A stretch of 64,000 nt of DNA from Halomarina pelagica (GTDB lineage: Archaea; Halobacteriota; Halobacteria; Halobacteriales; Haloarculaceae): assembly GCF_024228315.1 (NCBI RefSeq), contig NZ_CP100454.1:2542001-2606000 (forward strand). The letters are read 5' to 3'. Shown one piece after another: positions 1 to 8,825 of the stretch. The notes under the pieces were generated by a model. It was not told the DNA's origin. It saw nothing but the letters and a program-made list of their open reading frames with translations, and searched no databases. Positions within the stretch are counted from its first letter, which is position 1; each line of letters starts with the position of its first letter. A program made the position numbers and the translations under genes.

Positions 1-1064
1 GCGGCCCCTACAAGGGCGGCATCCGCTATCACCCGAACGTCACCCGCGACGAGGTGAAGGCGCTCTCGGGGTGGATGGTCTACAAGACCGCCGTCGTCGA
101 CATCCCCTACGGCGGCGGGAAGGGCGGGATCGCCATCGATCCCCGCGAGCACTCCGACGAGGAGATGGAGCGGGTCACTCGGTCGTTCGCGAAGGAACTC
201 CGGCCGTTCATCGGCCCGGACAAGGACATCCCCGCCCCCGACGTGAACACGGGACAGCGGGAGATGAACTGGATCAAGGACACCTACGAGACGCTGGAGA
301 ACACGACCGCGCCGGGCGTCATCACCGGGAAGGCCCCCGACAGCGGCGGGAGCGCGGGGCGCGTCGAGGCGACCGGTCGATCGGTCATGCTCACCGCGCG
401 CGAGGCGTTCGAGTACCTCGGCAAGGGGATCGAGGACGCGACGGTCGCCGTCCAGGGCTACGGCAACGCCGGGTCGGTCGCCGCGAAGCTCATCGAGTCC
501 GACCTCGGGGGGAAGATCGTCGCGGTCTCCGACTCCAGCGGCGCGGTCTACAACCCGGAGGGCCTCGACGCGCGGGCGGTCAAGGACTTCAAGGACGAGA
601 CCGGGTCGGTGGCCGGGTACGAGGGCGCGAGCGAGGAACTCACCAACGAGGAGTTGCTGACGCTCGACGTGGACCTGCTCGTCCCCGCCGCGCTGGAGAA
701 CGCGATCGACGCCGACGTCGCGCGGGACGTCGGGGCCGACGTGATCGTCGAGGCGGCCAACGGCCCCGTCACGCCCGACGCGGACGAGATCCTCACCGAG
801 CGCGACGTCGAGGTGCTCCCCGACATCCTCGCCAACGCGGGCGGCGTCACCGTGAGCTACTTCGAGTGGGTGCAGAACCGCCAGCGCTTCTACTGGACCG
901 AGGAGCGCGTCAACGACGAACTCGAGCGGGTCATCACCGAGGCGTTCGACGCGCTCGTCGAGGCCTACGAGGGGAAGGGAACGCCCAACTTCCGGACCGC
1001 CGCCTACGTCGTCGCCATCGAGCGGGTCGTGACGGCGTACGAACAGGGCGGCACGTGGCCGTAG
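1..1064 (+). CDS. gdhA: Glu/Leu/Phe/Val-family dehydrogenase, probably glutamate dehydrogenase (5' end outside window)
   Basis: This enzyme interconverts glutamate and 2-oxoglutarate plus ammonium with NAD(P)H in the cytoplasm. The reading frame is open from base 3, so the gene begins upstream of the window. About 353 residues of a family that usually has 420-430 are visible, so roughly 70 N-terminal residues are missing. The substrate-domain signature PYGGGKGG, with its catalytic lysine, is encoded near base 110. The Rossmann motif GYGNAGS lies near base 460, and the C-terminal segment [16 protein letters not shown]-like (here [16 protein letters not shown]) is typical of archaeal GDH. The gene ends in TAG. 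Cofactor preference cannot be read from the sequence, and haloarchaea often carry several paralogues, so this copy could work in either direction. Confidence 0.93.
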   Translation, partial: GPYKGGIRYHPNVTRDEVKALSGWMVYKTAVVDIPYGGGKGGIAIDPREHSDEEMERVTRSFAKELRPFIGPDKDIPAPDVNTGQREMNWIKDTYETLENTTAPGVITGKAPDSGGSAGRVEATGRSVMLTAREAFEYLGKGIEDATVAVQGYGNAGSVAAKLIESDLGGKIVAVSDSSGAVYNPEGLDARAVKDFKDETGSVAGYEGASEELTNEELLTLDVDLLVPAALENAIDADVARDVGADVIVEAANGPVTPDADEILTERDVEVLPDILANAGGVTVSYFEWVQNRQRFYWTEERVNDELERVITEAFDALVEAYEGKGTPNFRTAAYVVAIERVVTAYEQGGTWP

Positions 1065-1424
1065 GATCCGCTCGAGTGAGTCGTCCGGCTCCGGTCAGCG
1101 GGATCGACGCGTCGGTTCGAACGTCTCGGGCGTCCCCCGATCGACGAACTCCCGACTGATTCCCGTCGGGTAAAAGCACTTATACGGTGGCGATAATATC
1201 ATACTGGAGTGCATGTCTGGCGCGTGACACGGGGATTCGCGCGTCCGACGCCGGGACGGAGGAGGTCGAGCGTGGAGACGGCCGCGGAGTCGCGTCCCGA
1301 CGCCCGGGATCGACTCACGATTGTCGGGAGGACGTGACGCCGACCTGTCGGTTCGACGGGTGAGCGGGACGGTCGCCGTCTCGGATCCCGTGAACCCGAA
1401 CAGAATCCCCGGCCGGAACACACC
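1065..1424. other. Intergenic region, no gene recognised
   Basis: These 360 bp separate gdhA from the KaiC-like gene. A short AT-rich patch at about 1171-1205 contains a TATA-like cttatac at 1179-1185 and is bracketed by gcact (1176-1180) and agtgc (1208-1212). It could be a promoter, but no convincing gene starts 25-30 nt downstream, and it lies over 200 nt from the next start codon. The long overlapping reading frames here are Arg-rich antisense shadows. Confidence 0.5.
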
Positions 1425-2930
1425 ATGACCGAAATCACTGACACGCTGACTGACAAATCCCCGCCGCTGACGCGGGTATCGACCGGGATCGACGGCCTCG
1501 ACGAGGTTCTCGACGGGGGGTATCTGGCTCGCCGGAACTACCTCGTTCGCGGCAGTCCTGGCGTCGGCAAGACGCTCGTCGGGTTCCACTTTCTCGCGGC
1601 CGGCGCGGACGCGGGCGACCAGTCGCTCTTCATCAACCTCGGCGAGGCGGAAGAGGACGTCCGCCGCGACGTCGAACGGTTCGGGTTGGGGAGCGAGTTC
1701 GAGTCGGTACCGATCGTCGACCTGAGCCCGTCGTCGGGATACTTCACCGACGCCGGCGACATCTTCCCGCCGGACGAGACCGAGGGCAGGTCCGTCACGC
1801 AGGAGATCGTCGACGAGGTTCGGGCGTACGACCCCGACCGCGTCGTCGTCGATCCGCTCTCGCAGTTCCGGTACCTCTCGACCGACGAGGCACACTTCCG
1901 CAAACAGGTCCTGTCGTTCCTGAAGTTCCTCAAGGAGTCCGAGGCGACGGTGGTGTTCACCGCCGAGAGCACCGCGGCCACCCCCGACGACGACCTCCAG
2001 TTCATGAGCGACGGCGTCGTCACCCTCGACTACCCGTCGCCGTCGCGGACGCTCGAGGTCAGCAAGTTCCGAGGGTCCGAGTTCCAGGGTGGAACTCACG
2101 CCGTCCGCATCACCGGGGAGGGGATGACGGTCTTTCCCCAGCTCCTCCCCGGGGAGTATCAGGCCGAGTTCTCACCGGATCCGATCCCCTCCGGCGTCCC
2201 GGAGATGGATCGACTCCTGCACGGCGGGCTGGAACGTGGGACCGTCACGCTCATGAGTGGGCCGACTGGCGTCGGGAAGACCACTACCGGGACCCAGTTC
2301 ATGAAGGAGGCGGCCGGACGGGGTGATCGATCGGTCATCTACCTGTTCGAGGAGTCGAAGGCGACCTTCATGCACCGTCTGGAGGCGATCAACATGCCCG
2401 TTCGGGACATGATCGACCGCGGCTCGCTGGCGGTGAAGGAGATCGAGGCGCTCCAGCTCTCGTCGGCGGAGTTCGCCCGCGACGTCCGGCGCGAGGTGGA
2501 GGAGGAGAACACCGGGATCGTGATGATCGACGGGATCGACGGGTATCGGCTCTCCATCCGGGGCGACAGCGACCGGGGCATCACCGAACTTCACGCGCTC
2601 GGCAGCTACCTCCAGAACGTGGGGGTCACGACGATCCTGATCGGCGAGGTGGAGACCGTCACCGGGGACTTCCGGGTCACGAAAGACGAGATCAGCTACC
2701 TGGCCGACAACGTCCTGTTCCTCCGCTATCTGGAACTCGACGGTCAGCTCCGGAAGGCGGTCGGCGTGTTGAAGATGCGGGCGAGCGACTTCGAACGGAC
2801 GTTGCGGGGGTTCGAGATCACCGAGTACGGAATCGCCGTCGGCGACCCGCTCACCGGACTCCGGGGCGTCCTGCGGGGCGAACCCAGGTGGATCGAAGAT
2901 CCCAATACGAGCGCCGGATCGGACGGCTGA
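1425..2930 (+). CDS. Double-domain KaiC/RadA-like RecA-superfamily ATPase
   Basis: The protein has 501 residues and two tandem KaiC-type RecA ATPase domains. Domain 1 spans about residues 15-240, with Walker A GSPGVGKT near residue 45 and a Walker B-like RVVVDPLSQ near 141. Domain 2 spans about 245-490, with Walker A GPTGVGKT near 283 and Walker B GIVMIDGID near 364. Cyanobacterial KaiC has the same duplicated layout, but no kaiA or kaiB is nearby. In haloarchaea such proteins (HTR-like/KaiC-like) are thought to act in signalling or as ATP-dependent switches. Both P-loops look intact. The start is the first ATG of the frame. The role is inferred only at family level. Confidence 0.88.
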   Translation: MTEITDTLTDKSPPLTRVSTGIDGLDEVLDGGYLARRNYLVRGSPGVGKTLVGFHFLAAGADAGDQSLFINLGEAEEDVRRDVERFGLGSEFESVPIVDLSPSSGYFTDAGDIFPPDETEGRSVTQEIVDEVRAYDPDRVVVDPLSQFRYLSTDEAHFRKQVLSFLKFLKESEATVVFTAESTAATPDDDLQFMSDGVVTLDYPSPSRTLEVSKFRGSEFQGGTHAVRITGEGMTVFPQLLPGEYQAEFSPDPIPSGVPEMDRLLHGGLERGTVTLMSGPTGVGKTTTGTQFMKEAAGRGDRSVIYLFEESKATFMHRLEAINMPVRDMIDRGSLAVKEIEALQLSSAEFARDVRREVEEENTGIVMIDGIDGYRLSIRGDSDRGITELHALGSYLQNVGVTTILIGEVETVTGDFRVTKDEISYLADNVLFLRYLELDGQLRKAVGVLKMRASDFERTLRGFEITEYGIAVGDPLTGLRGVLRGEPRWIEDPNTSAGSDG

Positions 2931-2990
2931 ACGGGTCGCGGTCGAAACCGCGACCTCACGAACCGGGACGCGTCATCGCGCGGACCCGAA

Positions 2991-3000
2991 CCGCTTAAGC
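2991..3000 (+). promoter_or_regulatory. Core promoter of mvaD
   Basis: The sequence ccgcttaagc places a TTAAGC TATA-type element (2995-3000) 24-29 nt before the ATG at 3024, with a purine-rich BRE-like ccgaacc just upstream. This spacing predicts a leaderless transcript starting at or next to the start codon. Confidence 0.55.
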
Positions 3001-3023
3001 GGGTATCGGGCCGCGGGGTTGGT

Positions 3024-3992
3024 ATGAAAGCGACCGCGCGGGCCCACCCGATCCAGGGGCTCGTGAAGTACCACGGGATGCGCGACGCCGACCTGCGCCT
3101 GCCGTACCACGACAGCATCAGCGTCTGCACCGCGCCGAGCAACACGACGACGACGGTCGAGTTCGACCCCGACCTCGACGCCGACGACCTCACCATCGAC
3201 GGGGAGGCGGTGACGGGGCGGGCCGCCGAGCGGGTCGCGCACGTCGTGGACCACGTCCGCTCGCTCGCGGGCATCGACCATCGGGTGCGGTTCGAGAGCG
3301 AGTCGTCGTTCCCGACGAACATCGGCTTCGGCTCCTCCTCATCGGGGTTCGCCGCCGCCGCGACGGCGCTCTGTGCGGCGGCCGACCTCGACATGACCCG
3401 CCCGGAGATCTCGACGGTCGCCCGCCGCGGGTCGTCCTCGGCCGCCCGCGCCGTCACGGGCGCGTTCTCCCACCTCCGGACGGGGTTGAACGACGAGGAC
3501 TGCCGCTCCGAGCGCATCGAGACGGACCTGGAGGACGACCTGCGGATCGTCGCCGCCGAGGTGCCCGCCTACAAGGAGACCGAGGAGGCCCACGCCGAGG
3601 CCGCCGAGAGCCACATGTTCGAGGCGCGGATGGCCCACATCCACGGCCAGATCGCGGAGATGCGCGACGCGCTCTACCGCGCCGACTTCGACGCCGCCTT
3701 CGAACTCGCGGAGCACGACTCGCTCTCGCTCGCCGCGACGACGATGACCGGCCCCGCGGGGTGGGTCTACTGGCAGCCGACGACCCTCCGCGTGTTCGAC
3801 ACGGTCCGGGATCTCCGCGACGACGGCGTCCCCGTCTACTTCTCGACGGACACCGGCGCGAGCGTCTACGTCAACACCACCCGCGAGCACGTAGAGCGCG
3901 TCGAGAGGGCGGTGAGCGAGCACGCCCCCACCCGCGTCTGGGAGGTGGGCGGCCCCGCGCGGGTGCTAGAACCGGACGAAGCGCTGTTCTGA
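3024..3992 (+). CDS. mvaD: Phosphomevalonate decarboxylase (archaeal mevalonate pathway)
   Basis: This 322-residue GHMP-family enzyme should decarboxylate mevalonate 5-phosphate to isopentenyl phosphate in the modified haloarchaeal mevalonate pathway, feeding archaeal lipid synthesis. Visible signatures are the N-terminal IQGLVKYHG with the conserved Lys15, the glycine/serine loop TNIGFGSSSSGFAAA near residue 95, the RRGSSSAARAV segment carrying the conserved arginine near 143, and STDTGASVYV carrying the catalytic aspartate near 275. The length fits mevalonate (di)phosphate decarboxylases. The assignment to phosphomevalonate rather than the diphosphate follows what is known of the Haloferax volcanii enzyme and is not read from this sequence. 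It is transcribed alone. Confidence 0.92.
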   Translation: MKATARAHPIQGLVKYHGMRDADLRLPYHDSISVCTAPSNTTTTVEFDPDLDADDLTIDGEAVTGRAAERVAHVVDHVRSLAGIDHRVRFESESSFPTNIGFGSSSSGFAAAATALCAAADLDMTRPEISTVARRGSSSAARAVTGAFSHLRTGLNDEDCRSERIETDLEDDLRIVAAEVPAYKETEEAHAEAAESHMFEARMAHIHGQIAEMRDALYRADFDAAFELAEHDSLSLAATTMTGPAGWVYWQPTTLRVFDTVRDLRDDGVPVYFSTDTGASVYVNTTREHVERVERAVSEHAPTRVWEVGGPARVLEPDEALF

Positions 3993-4022
3993 GCGGTCGG
4001 CTGCTCGACCGACGTACGCGTA

Positions 4023-4508
4023 CTACCGCTCCAGCCCGCACTCGTTGCAGGTCATCTCGAATCCGCCGTCGGCGAGCGCGACGCCGTGGCCCGTCTCCTC
4101 CTCGCACTCCGGACAGTAGACGATCGACTCGATCTCGTCCCACTCGTGGCTCGCGCCCGGCGCGCCGATCGCGAGGCCGACGACGCGCTCCTCGCCCCTG
4201 TTGATACCCTGCTGGAACTCCCCCGGCTCGAACCGGACGGCCGCGTCGGGACCGACCTCGACCTCCTCGGTCTCGTCGTCGATCTCCCCGCGGACCTCGA
4301 ACGTGGCCGTCCCCTCCTGCACGTAGAACACCTCCTCCTGGTCGTGGTGGGTGTGGAGCCCGCCGGAGAACGACTCGCCGGTGCCGAGTTCGAAGTAGTT
4401 CATCGCGAAGTCGGCGGTGCCGAGCACCTTCGAGACGGGCTTTCTGACCTCGTGGACCTGCAGCGGGTTCGGCTCGTTTCGGATCTCGTCCAGGGCGACC
4501 TTCTTCAT
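4023..4508 (-). CDS. Cupin-domain protein with C-terminal zinc ribbon
   Basis: This 161-residue protein joins a cupin barrel (about residues 30-115, metal-binding HTHHDQEEVFYV motif) to a treble-clef/zinc-ribbon tail with CPECE and CNECG pairs near the C-terminus. I chose the start at MKKVALDEI (4508) rather than the upstream ATG at 4538: the family begins there, and a TATA-like ctatgtg lies at about 4535, the right spacing for a leaderless transcript. Substrate is unknown; single-domain cupins of this type often bind small organic ligands or sugars. It stands alone, convergent with mvaD. Confidence 0.85.
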   Translation of the reverse strand: MKKVALDEIRNEPNPLQVHEVRKPVSKVLGTADFAMNYFELGTGESFSGGLHTHHDQEEVFYVQEGTATFEVRGEIDDETEEVEVGPDAAVRFEPGEFQQGINRGEERVVGLAIGAPGASHEWDEIESIVYCPECEEETGHGVALADGGFEMTCNECGLER

Positions 4509-4578
4509 GGCGTGTACGTGCTGGGAGGCGGAACACATAGCTGTACGGCCTCGGTTCGGGTTGGCTATCGCCGTTCGG

Positions 4579-5742
4579 CTACCCCATCGCCCGTTCGATC
4601 GCCCGCTCCAGGTCCGCCCGGAGGTCCTCGACGTGCTCGACGCCCACGGAGACGCGGATCAGGCCGTCGGTGAGGCCGGCGGCGAGGCGCTCCTCACGCG
4701 GGACCGCGGCGTGGGTCATCGCCGCGGGTTGCTCGATCAGGCTCTCGACGCCGCCCAGCGACTCGGCCAGCGCGAACACCTCGGTCCCCGTGACGACGGC
4801 GCTCGCCTGCTCCAGCGTGCCGTCGAGTTCGAAGCTCAGCATCCCGCCGAAGTCGTCCATCTGCTCGCGGGCCACCTCGTGCTGGGGGTGCGAGTCGAGG
4901 CCGGGGTAGTGGACGGCGGCCACGTCGGGGTGGTCGTCCAGCCACGCGGCCAGCGCGCGGGCGTTCTCGCAGTGGCGGTCCATCCGCACGGGGAGCGTCT
5001 TCGTCCCCCGGAGGACGAGGAAGCAGCCGAAGGGATCGGGCGTCGCGCCGACGGCGTTCTGGTAGTAGCCGATGCGCTCGTCGAGGTCGGGGTCGTCCGT
5101 GATCAGCGCCCCGCCGACCACGTCCGAGTGGCCGCCGAGGTACTTCGTCAGCGAGTGGGAGACGACGTCCGCGCCGAGATCGAGCGGCCGCTGGAGGTAC
5201 GGCGTGGCGAAGGTGTTGTCCACGGCGCAGAGCGCGCCGTGCTCGTGTGCGATCGCCGCGACGCGCTCTACGTCCACGACCCGCATCAGGGGGTTCGTCG
5301 GCGTCTCGACCCAGACGAGCGCGGTCTCGGGGCGCATCGCCGCCTCGATCGCCGCCGGGTCGGTCGTGTCGACGAAGTCGAACTCGAGGTCGTAGGACTC
5401 GTAGACGCCCGTGAACAGGCGGTGGGTCCCGCCGTAGACGTCGTCGCCCGTCACGACGTGATCGCCGGCCTCGAGGAGGTTCATCACGGTGTTGATCGAC
5501 CCCATCCCGGAGGAGAAGGCGCGGCCGTGCGCGCCCCCCTCCAGGCTCGCGAGGTTCGCCTCCAGGGCGGTCCGAGTCGGGTTGCCCGTCCGGGAGTACT
5601 CGTAGCCCCGGTGGTCGCCCGGGCCGTCCTGGGCGTACGTCGAGTTGGCGAAGATGGGCGTCATCAGCGCGCCCGTCTCGGGGTCGGGGTCCTGTCCGGC
5701 GTGGATCGCGCGCGTCTCGATGCGGTGGGCGGGATCGTCCAT
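4579..5742 (-). CDS. metB: PLP-dependent cystathionine gamma-synthase/gamma-lyase
   Basis: This 387-residue Cys/Met-metabolism PLP enzyme makes or cleaves cystathionine in transsulfuration. Visible features are the cofactor-contact YEYSRTGNPTR near residue 48, the SSGM loop near 78, DNTFATP near 170 and the Schiff-base lysine in SHSLTKYLGGHSD near 195. The ATG at 5742 (MDDPAHRIETRAIHAGQ) matches the family start; the much longer open frame upstream is Arg-rich noise. It lies downstream of, and on the same strand as, a cysteine/cystathionine synthase-like gene, separated by 509 bp. That pairing resembles mccA-mccB reverse transsulfuration, so gamma-lyase is as likely as gamma-synthase; sequence alone does not decide. 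Confidence 0.9.
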   Translation of the reverse strand: MDDPAHRIETRAIHAGQDPDPETGALMTPIFANSTYAQDGPGDHRGYEYSRTGNPTRTALEANLASLEGGAHGRAFSSGMGSINTVMNLLEAGDHVVTGDDVYGGTHRLFTGVYESYDLEFDFVDTTDPAAIEAAMRPETALVWVETPTNPLMRVVDVERVAAIAHEHGALCAVDNTFATPYLQRPLDLGADVVSHSLTKYLGGHSDVVGGALITDDPDLDERIGYYQNAVGATPDPFGCFLVLRGTKTLPVRMDRHCENARALAAWLDDHPDVAAVHYPGLDSHPQHEVAREQMDDFGGMLSFELDGTLEQASAVVTGTEVFALAESLGGVESLIEQPAAMTHAAVPREERLAAGLTDGLIRVSVGVEHVEDLRADLERAIERAMG

Positions 5743-6251
5743 GGGGAGACCAGCGTCGCCTCCGGTGTGTCTCTTGCCCTTCGCGCGAGCGTGTGGTAGC
5801 GGTCGGAATCGGGAACGCTCCCGAAGCCCTCGCGTGCTACGCTCGCGCGAACCACACTGCGCTCCTCGTTCGCTTCGCTCACTCCGGTGCTCGTGAGTTC
5901 GTGCTTCGCTTACCCCGCTCGCCCTTCGAGTCCACCAGGCGAGCCTGCCCTCTCCCGGGTCGCGCGACGAGACGCGCTCCCGGCCGGGGAACCTGCGGCC
6001 GGGCGCGTTCCTGCGCGCCCGACGGATCGGGTGGGACACCGAACACGGCCCGTTCCCCGGCGGACTGAACGGGGAGGGGGTAGCGATCCCGGAGGCCGCA
6101 CGCACCGCAGGTGAGCGAGTGTAACGAGCGAACCCGAGGACGCGACGCGACCGAGTTGGGCGCACAGCGTGTCTCCGGGAGCGAAGCCCGCGAGGGCTTT
6201 CGAGGTCACGTTCACCGCGGAAGACCCACAGAACAGGGTGCGGACGACGTA
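5743..6251. other. 509-bp non-coding gap rich in short inverted and EAR-like repeats
   Basis: No acidic, halophile-like protein is encoded here on either strand; the open frames are Arg/Pro-rich shadows. Recurrent motifs are ctcgttcgcttcgctcac (about 5866-5883), gtgctcgtgagttcgtgcttcgctt (about 5888-5912), and a mirrored gagcgaagcccgcgagggcttt (about 6179-6200). Similar cgctcgcttcac-type strings recur near 16.23 kb and 37.59 kb. A degenerate dispersed intergenic repeat is plausible. Confidence 0.5.
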
Positions 6252-7229
6252 CTACCCCTGCCACTCCTCGAAGCTCCCGTAGATGCCCTTCGAGAGGTAG
6301 CGCTCGCTGGAGTCGGGGAAGACGGTGACGACGCTGTCGAAGGGGGCGTCGATCGCCCCCTCGTCGATTCCCTCGGCCACCTGCCGCGCGGCGACGCTCG
6401 CCGCGCCCGAACTGGAGGCGACGAGGTGCCCCTCCTCGCGCGCGAGGCGCTTCAGTTCGTCCTGCGCGTCGCGGTCGGGGACCGCGATCACGTCGTCGAC
6501 CAGATCGGGGTCGAACAGCTCGTTCGTCGCCACGTCGCTCGTCCCGATCCCCTCCGTCTTGTACTCGTGGTGGCGGGGGTGGCGGCCGACCGCGCGACCG
6601 TAGACCGACCCCTCGGGCTCGACCGCCGCGACGTGAGTGCTCGGGTGGCGCTCTCGGGCGTAGCGGGCCACCCCCATCAGCGTGCCGGCGGTCCCGACCC
6701 CGGCGACGACCGCGCCGACCCGCCCGTCGAGCGCCTCGTAGATCTCCGGGGCGGTCGTGGCGAAGTGGGCCTCGGCGTTGAGCGGGTTCGAGAACTGCTG
6801 GGGGACGACGCCGTCGCGCGCCGCGGCCAGTTCGCGGGCGCGCTCGATCGCCCCGGCCATCCCGTCCTCGGTGGGGGTGTTCACGACCTCCGCGCCGAGC
6901 GCGCGCATGAGCTGTTGCTTCTCGACGCTGAACCGCTCGGGGACGACGAACACCGCGTCCACGTCGAGCTGGCCCGCCGCGATAGCGAACCCGATGCCCG
7001 TGTTGCCCGCCGTCGGCTCGACGACCGTGCCGCCGGGTTCGAGGGTCCCCTCCTCCAGCATCCGTTCGAGCATGTACCGCCCGATGCGGTCCTTCACGCT
7101 CGCGCCGGGGTTGAACGACTCCAGCTTGGCGTAGATCGGGACCGACTCGGGACCGGCGTGGACGCGGACGAGCGGCGTCTCGCCGATCGTCTCGAGCACC
7201 GACGGGAGGGGGTCGCGGCGTGTCGTCAT
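6252..7229 (-). CDS. cysK: Cysteine synthase / cystathionine beta-synthase family enzyme
   Basis: This 325-residue fold-type II PLP enzyme carries the Schiff-base lysine in FNPGASVKDRIG near residue 45, the substrate loop EPTAGNTGIG near 75 and the phosphate-binding GVGTAGTLMG near 180. It should condense an activated serine with sulfide to form cysteine, or with homocysteine to form cystathionine if it acts in reverse transsulfuration with the downstream metB-like gene. A TATA-like cattaatg at about 7256-7263 sits 27 nt before the ATG and supports the chosen start and a leaderless mRNA. The length lacks the CBS regulatory domain of eukaryotic cystathionine beta-synthase. Confidence 0.9.
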   Translation of the reverse strand: MTTRRDPLPSVLETIGETPLVRVHAGPESVPIYAKLESFNPGASVKDRIGRYMLERMLEEGTLEPGGTVVEPTAGNTGIGFAIAAGQLDVDAVFVVPERFSVEKQQLMRALGAEVVNTPTEDGMAGAIERARELAAARDGVVPQQFSNPLNAEAHFATTAPEIYEALDGRVGAVVAGVGTAGTLMGVARYARERHPSTHVAAVEPEGSVYGRAVGRHPRHHEYKTEGIGTSDVATNELFDPDLVDDVIAVPDRDAQDELKRLAREEGHLVASSSGAASVAARQVAEGIDEGAIDAPFDSVVTVFPDSSERYLSKGIYGSFEEWQG

Positions 7230-7362
7230 CTATCGGCAAATCTTGCTCGTCGGCGCATTAATGTAGTGGGTTCGCGTGCGGAGGTCGCCCGTGCGTGGCG
7301 GGACGACGCGGCGCGCGGGACGCGGAAGGGTGCGAGGGGCGGAACGCGGACGAGCGCGGCCG

Positions 7363-8151
7363 CTACCGCCCCGCCGCCTCGACCAGCGCCCGGACGCGCC
7401 CCTCGTCCACCGGGTCGGCCGCGTCGCCCGCCTTGAGCGCGCTCCCGACGACGACGCCGTCGGCGACCGCGAGGAGGTCCGCGACGGTGTCGGCGGTCGC
7501 CCCGCTCCCGACGAACGCCGGCACGCCGTGCTCCTCTGCGACGGCGGCCACCGTCCGCAGGCGCTCGTCGTCGACGGGTCGGCCGGTTCCGCCGCCCGAG
7601 GCGATCACGCCGTCGGCGAGGCCGCGCTCGACGGCGTCGCGGGTCTCCGCCGCGAGGTCCTCCGGGGCGAGCGGGGCGCTGTGTTTCACCGCCACGTCCG
7701 CGAGGATCGCGACGTCCCGGTCGAGGCGCTCGCGCAGGCGGAGCGTCTCGTGGGCCCGCCCCTCGACGATCCCCTGATCGGTGAGGCGCGCCCCCGAGTG
7801 GACGTTCACCCGGATCGCGTCCGCGCCGGTCGCGGCGGCGACCGACAGCGCCGCCGCGGCGTCGTTGCGGAGGACGTTGACGCAGACGGGGAGGTCGATC
7901 GCCCCGCGGACCGCGCCGACGTGGGCCGTCATCTCGGCGACGACGTGTTTCGGCACGTCCGCCGGGTGGAACGGCGCGTCGCCGAAGTTCTCGACCATCA
8001 CGGCGTCGACGCCGCCCGATTCCAGCGCGCGGGCGTCGGCCAGCGCGCGCTCCCGGACCGCCCGCCGGTCGCCGCCGTACCGCGGCGCGCCGGGGAGCGC
8101 CGGCAGGTGAACCATCCCGACGATCGGCCCGTCGTGGAGCCACTCGTGCAT
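7363..8151 (-). CDS. BtpA/SgcQ family TIM-barrel protein
   Basis: The 262-residue product matches the BtpA family: an N-terminal GMVHLPALPGAPRYGG signature, an ENFGDAPF segment near residue 55, a VCVNVLRND strand near 92, an internal ADVAVKHSAPL near 150 and a C-terminal GSALK phosphate-loop-like segment near 235. BtpA was named for photosystem I assembly in cyanobacteria, which is irrelevant here; other members (SgcQ) sit in sugar-phosphate operons, and the barrel suggests a phospho-sugar or nucleoside substrate. I set the start at MHEWLHDG (8151); the longer upstream frame is Arg/Pro-rich. It is divergent from the gamma-carbonic anhydrase gene. Confidence 0.87.
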   Translation of the reverse strand: MHEWLHDGPIVGMVHLPALPGAPRYGGDRRAVRERALADARALESGGVDAVMVENFGDAPFHPADVPKHVVAEMTAHVGAVRGAIDLPVCVNVLRNDAAAALSVAAATGADAIRVNVHSGARLTDQGIVEGRAHETLRLRERLDRDVAILADVAVKHSAPLAPEDLAAETRDAVERGLADGVIASGGGTGRPVDDERLRTVAAVAEEHGVPAFVGSGATADTVADLLAVADGVVVGSALKAGDAADPVDEGRVRALVEAAGR

Positions 8152-8282
8152 GCGTTCGCCGACGGACGGGCGGGTGAAAGCTGTGCCGTCGGGCGTACCG
8201 CGTTTCGCGGTGTTCACGGGGTGTCGAGCGTCGGGCGTCGAACGCGGCGTAGCTTTTTCCCCTCCCCCGTCGGTCATCGCGC

Positions 8283-8786
8283 ATGGTCGTACGCAGCTTC
8301 GACGGGACGGAACCGACGATCCACGAGACCGCTCGCGTGGACGAGACCGCGGTGGTCATCGGCGAGGTGACGATCGAGGCCGACGCGAGCGTCTGGCCGA
8401 ACGTCACGCTCCGGGGCGACTCGGGCGGCATCGTCGTGCGGGAGGGTGCGAACGTGCAGGACAACGCCGTCTGCCACGAGGGGACCGAGATCGGCCCGTC
8501 CGCGACGATCGGCCACACCGCCATCGTCCACGCCGCGACCGTCGGGGAGCGCGCGATGGTCGGCATGGGCGCGATCGTCCTCGACGGCGCGACGGTCGGC
8601 GACCGGGCGCTGGTCGCCGCGGGCGCGGTCGTCACCGAGGACACGGAGGTGCCGCCGGACACGCTCGTCGCGGGGACGCCCGCGGAGGTGATAAAGGAGG
8701 TCGAGGACTCCCCGTGGGCGCACGCCGGCGATCACTACGTCGAGCTGGCGACGCGCCACGCCGAGACGAGCGAGCGCCTCGAGTGA
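8283..8786 (+). CDS. Gamma-class carbonic anhydrase-like hexapeptide-repeat protein
   Basis: This 167-residue left-handed beta-helix protein carries repeated hexapeptides (for example IEADASVWPNVTLRGD) followed by a C-terminal helix. Candidate zinc ligands are the histidine of VCHEGTEIG near residue 62 and two histidines in IGHTAIVH near 79 and 84, matching the three-His pattern of Cam/CamH-type enzymes. It lacks the acidic loop of the Methanosarcina Cam archetype, so it belongs with the CamH or YrdA-like group. The predicted activity is CO2 hydration, but many YrdA-like members are inactive without further maturation. Confidence 0.88.
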   Translation: MVVRSFDGTEPTIHETARVDETAVVIGEVTIEADASVWPNVTLRGDSGGIVVREGANVQDNAVCHEGTEIGPSATIGHTAIVHAATVGERAMVGMGAIVLDGATVGDRALVAAGAVVTEDTEVPPDTLVAGTPAEVIKEVEDSPWAHAGDHYVELATRHAETSERLE

Positions 8787-8825
8787 TCGCGACCGTCGGT
8801 TACGGCGATCCGCCGCGGCGAGCGC

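Noticed and set aside
71-1159. Long Arg/Pro-rich open frames overlapping real genes throughout (for example 71-1159, 21646-23220, 23051-25339)
   Set aside because: They are shadows produced by high GC third-position bias; they lack acidic halophile composition and overlap recognised genes on the other strand or frame.
1425-2930. A circadian clock KaiC
   Set aside because: No kaiA or kaiB homologue is nearby, and KaiC-like double-ATPase proteins are common in archaea with other roles.
5743-7239. N-terminal extension of the metB frame back to 7239 (nearly 500 codons)
   Set aside because: The extension is Arg-rich and overlaps the cysteine synthase gene; family start fits the ATG at 5742.
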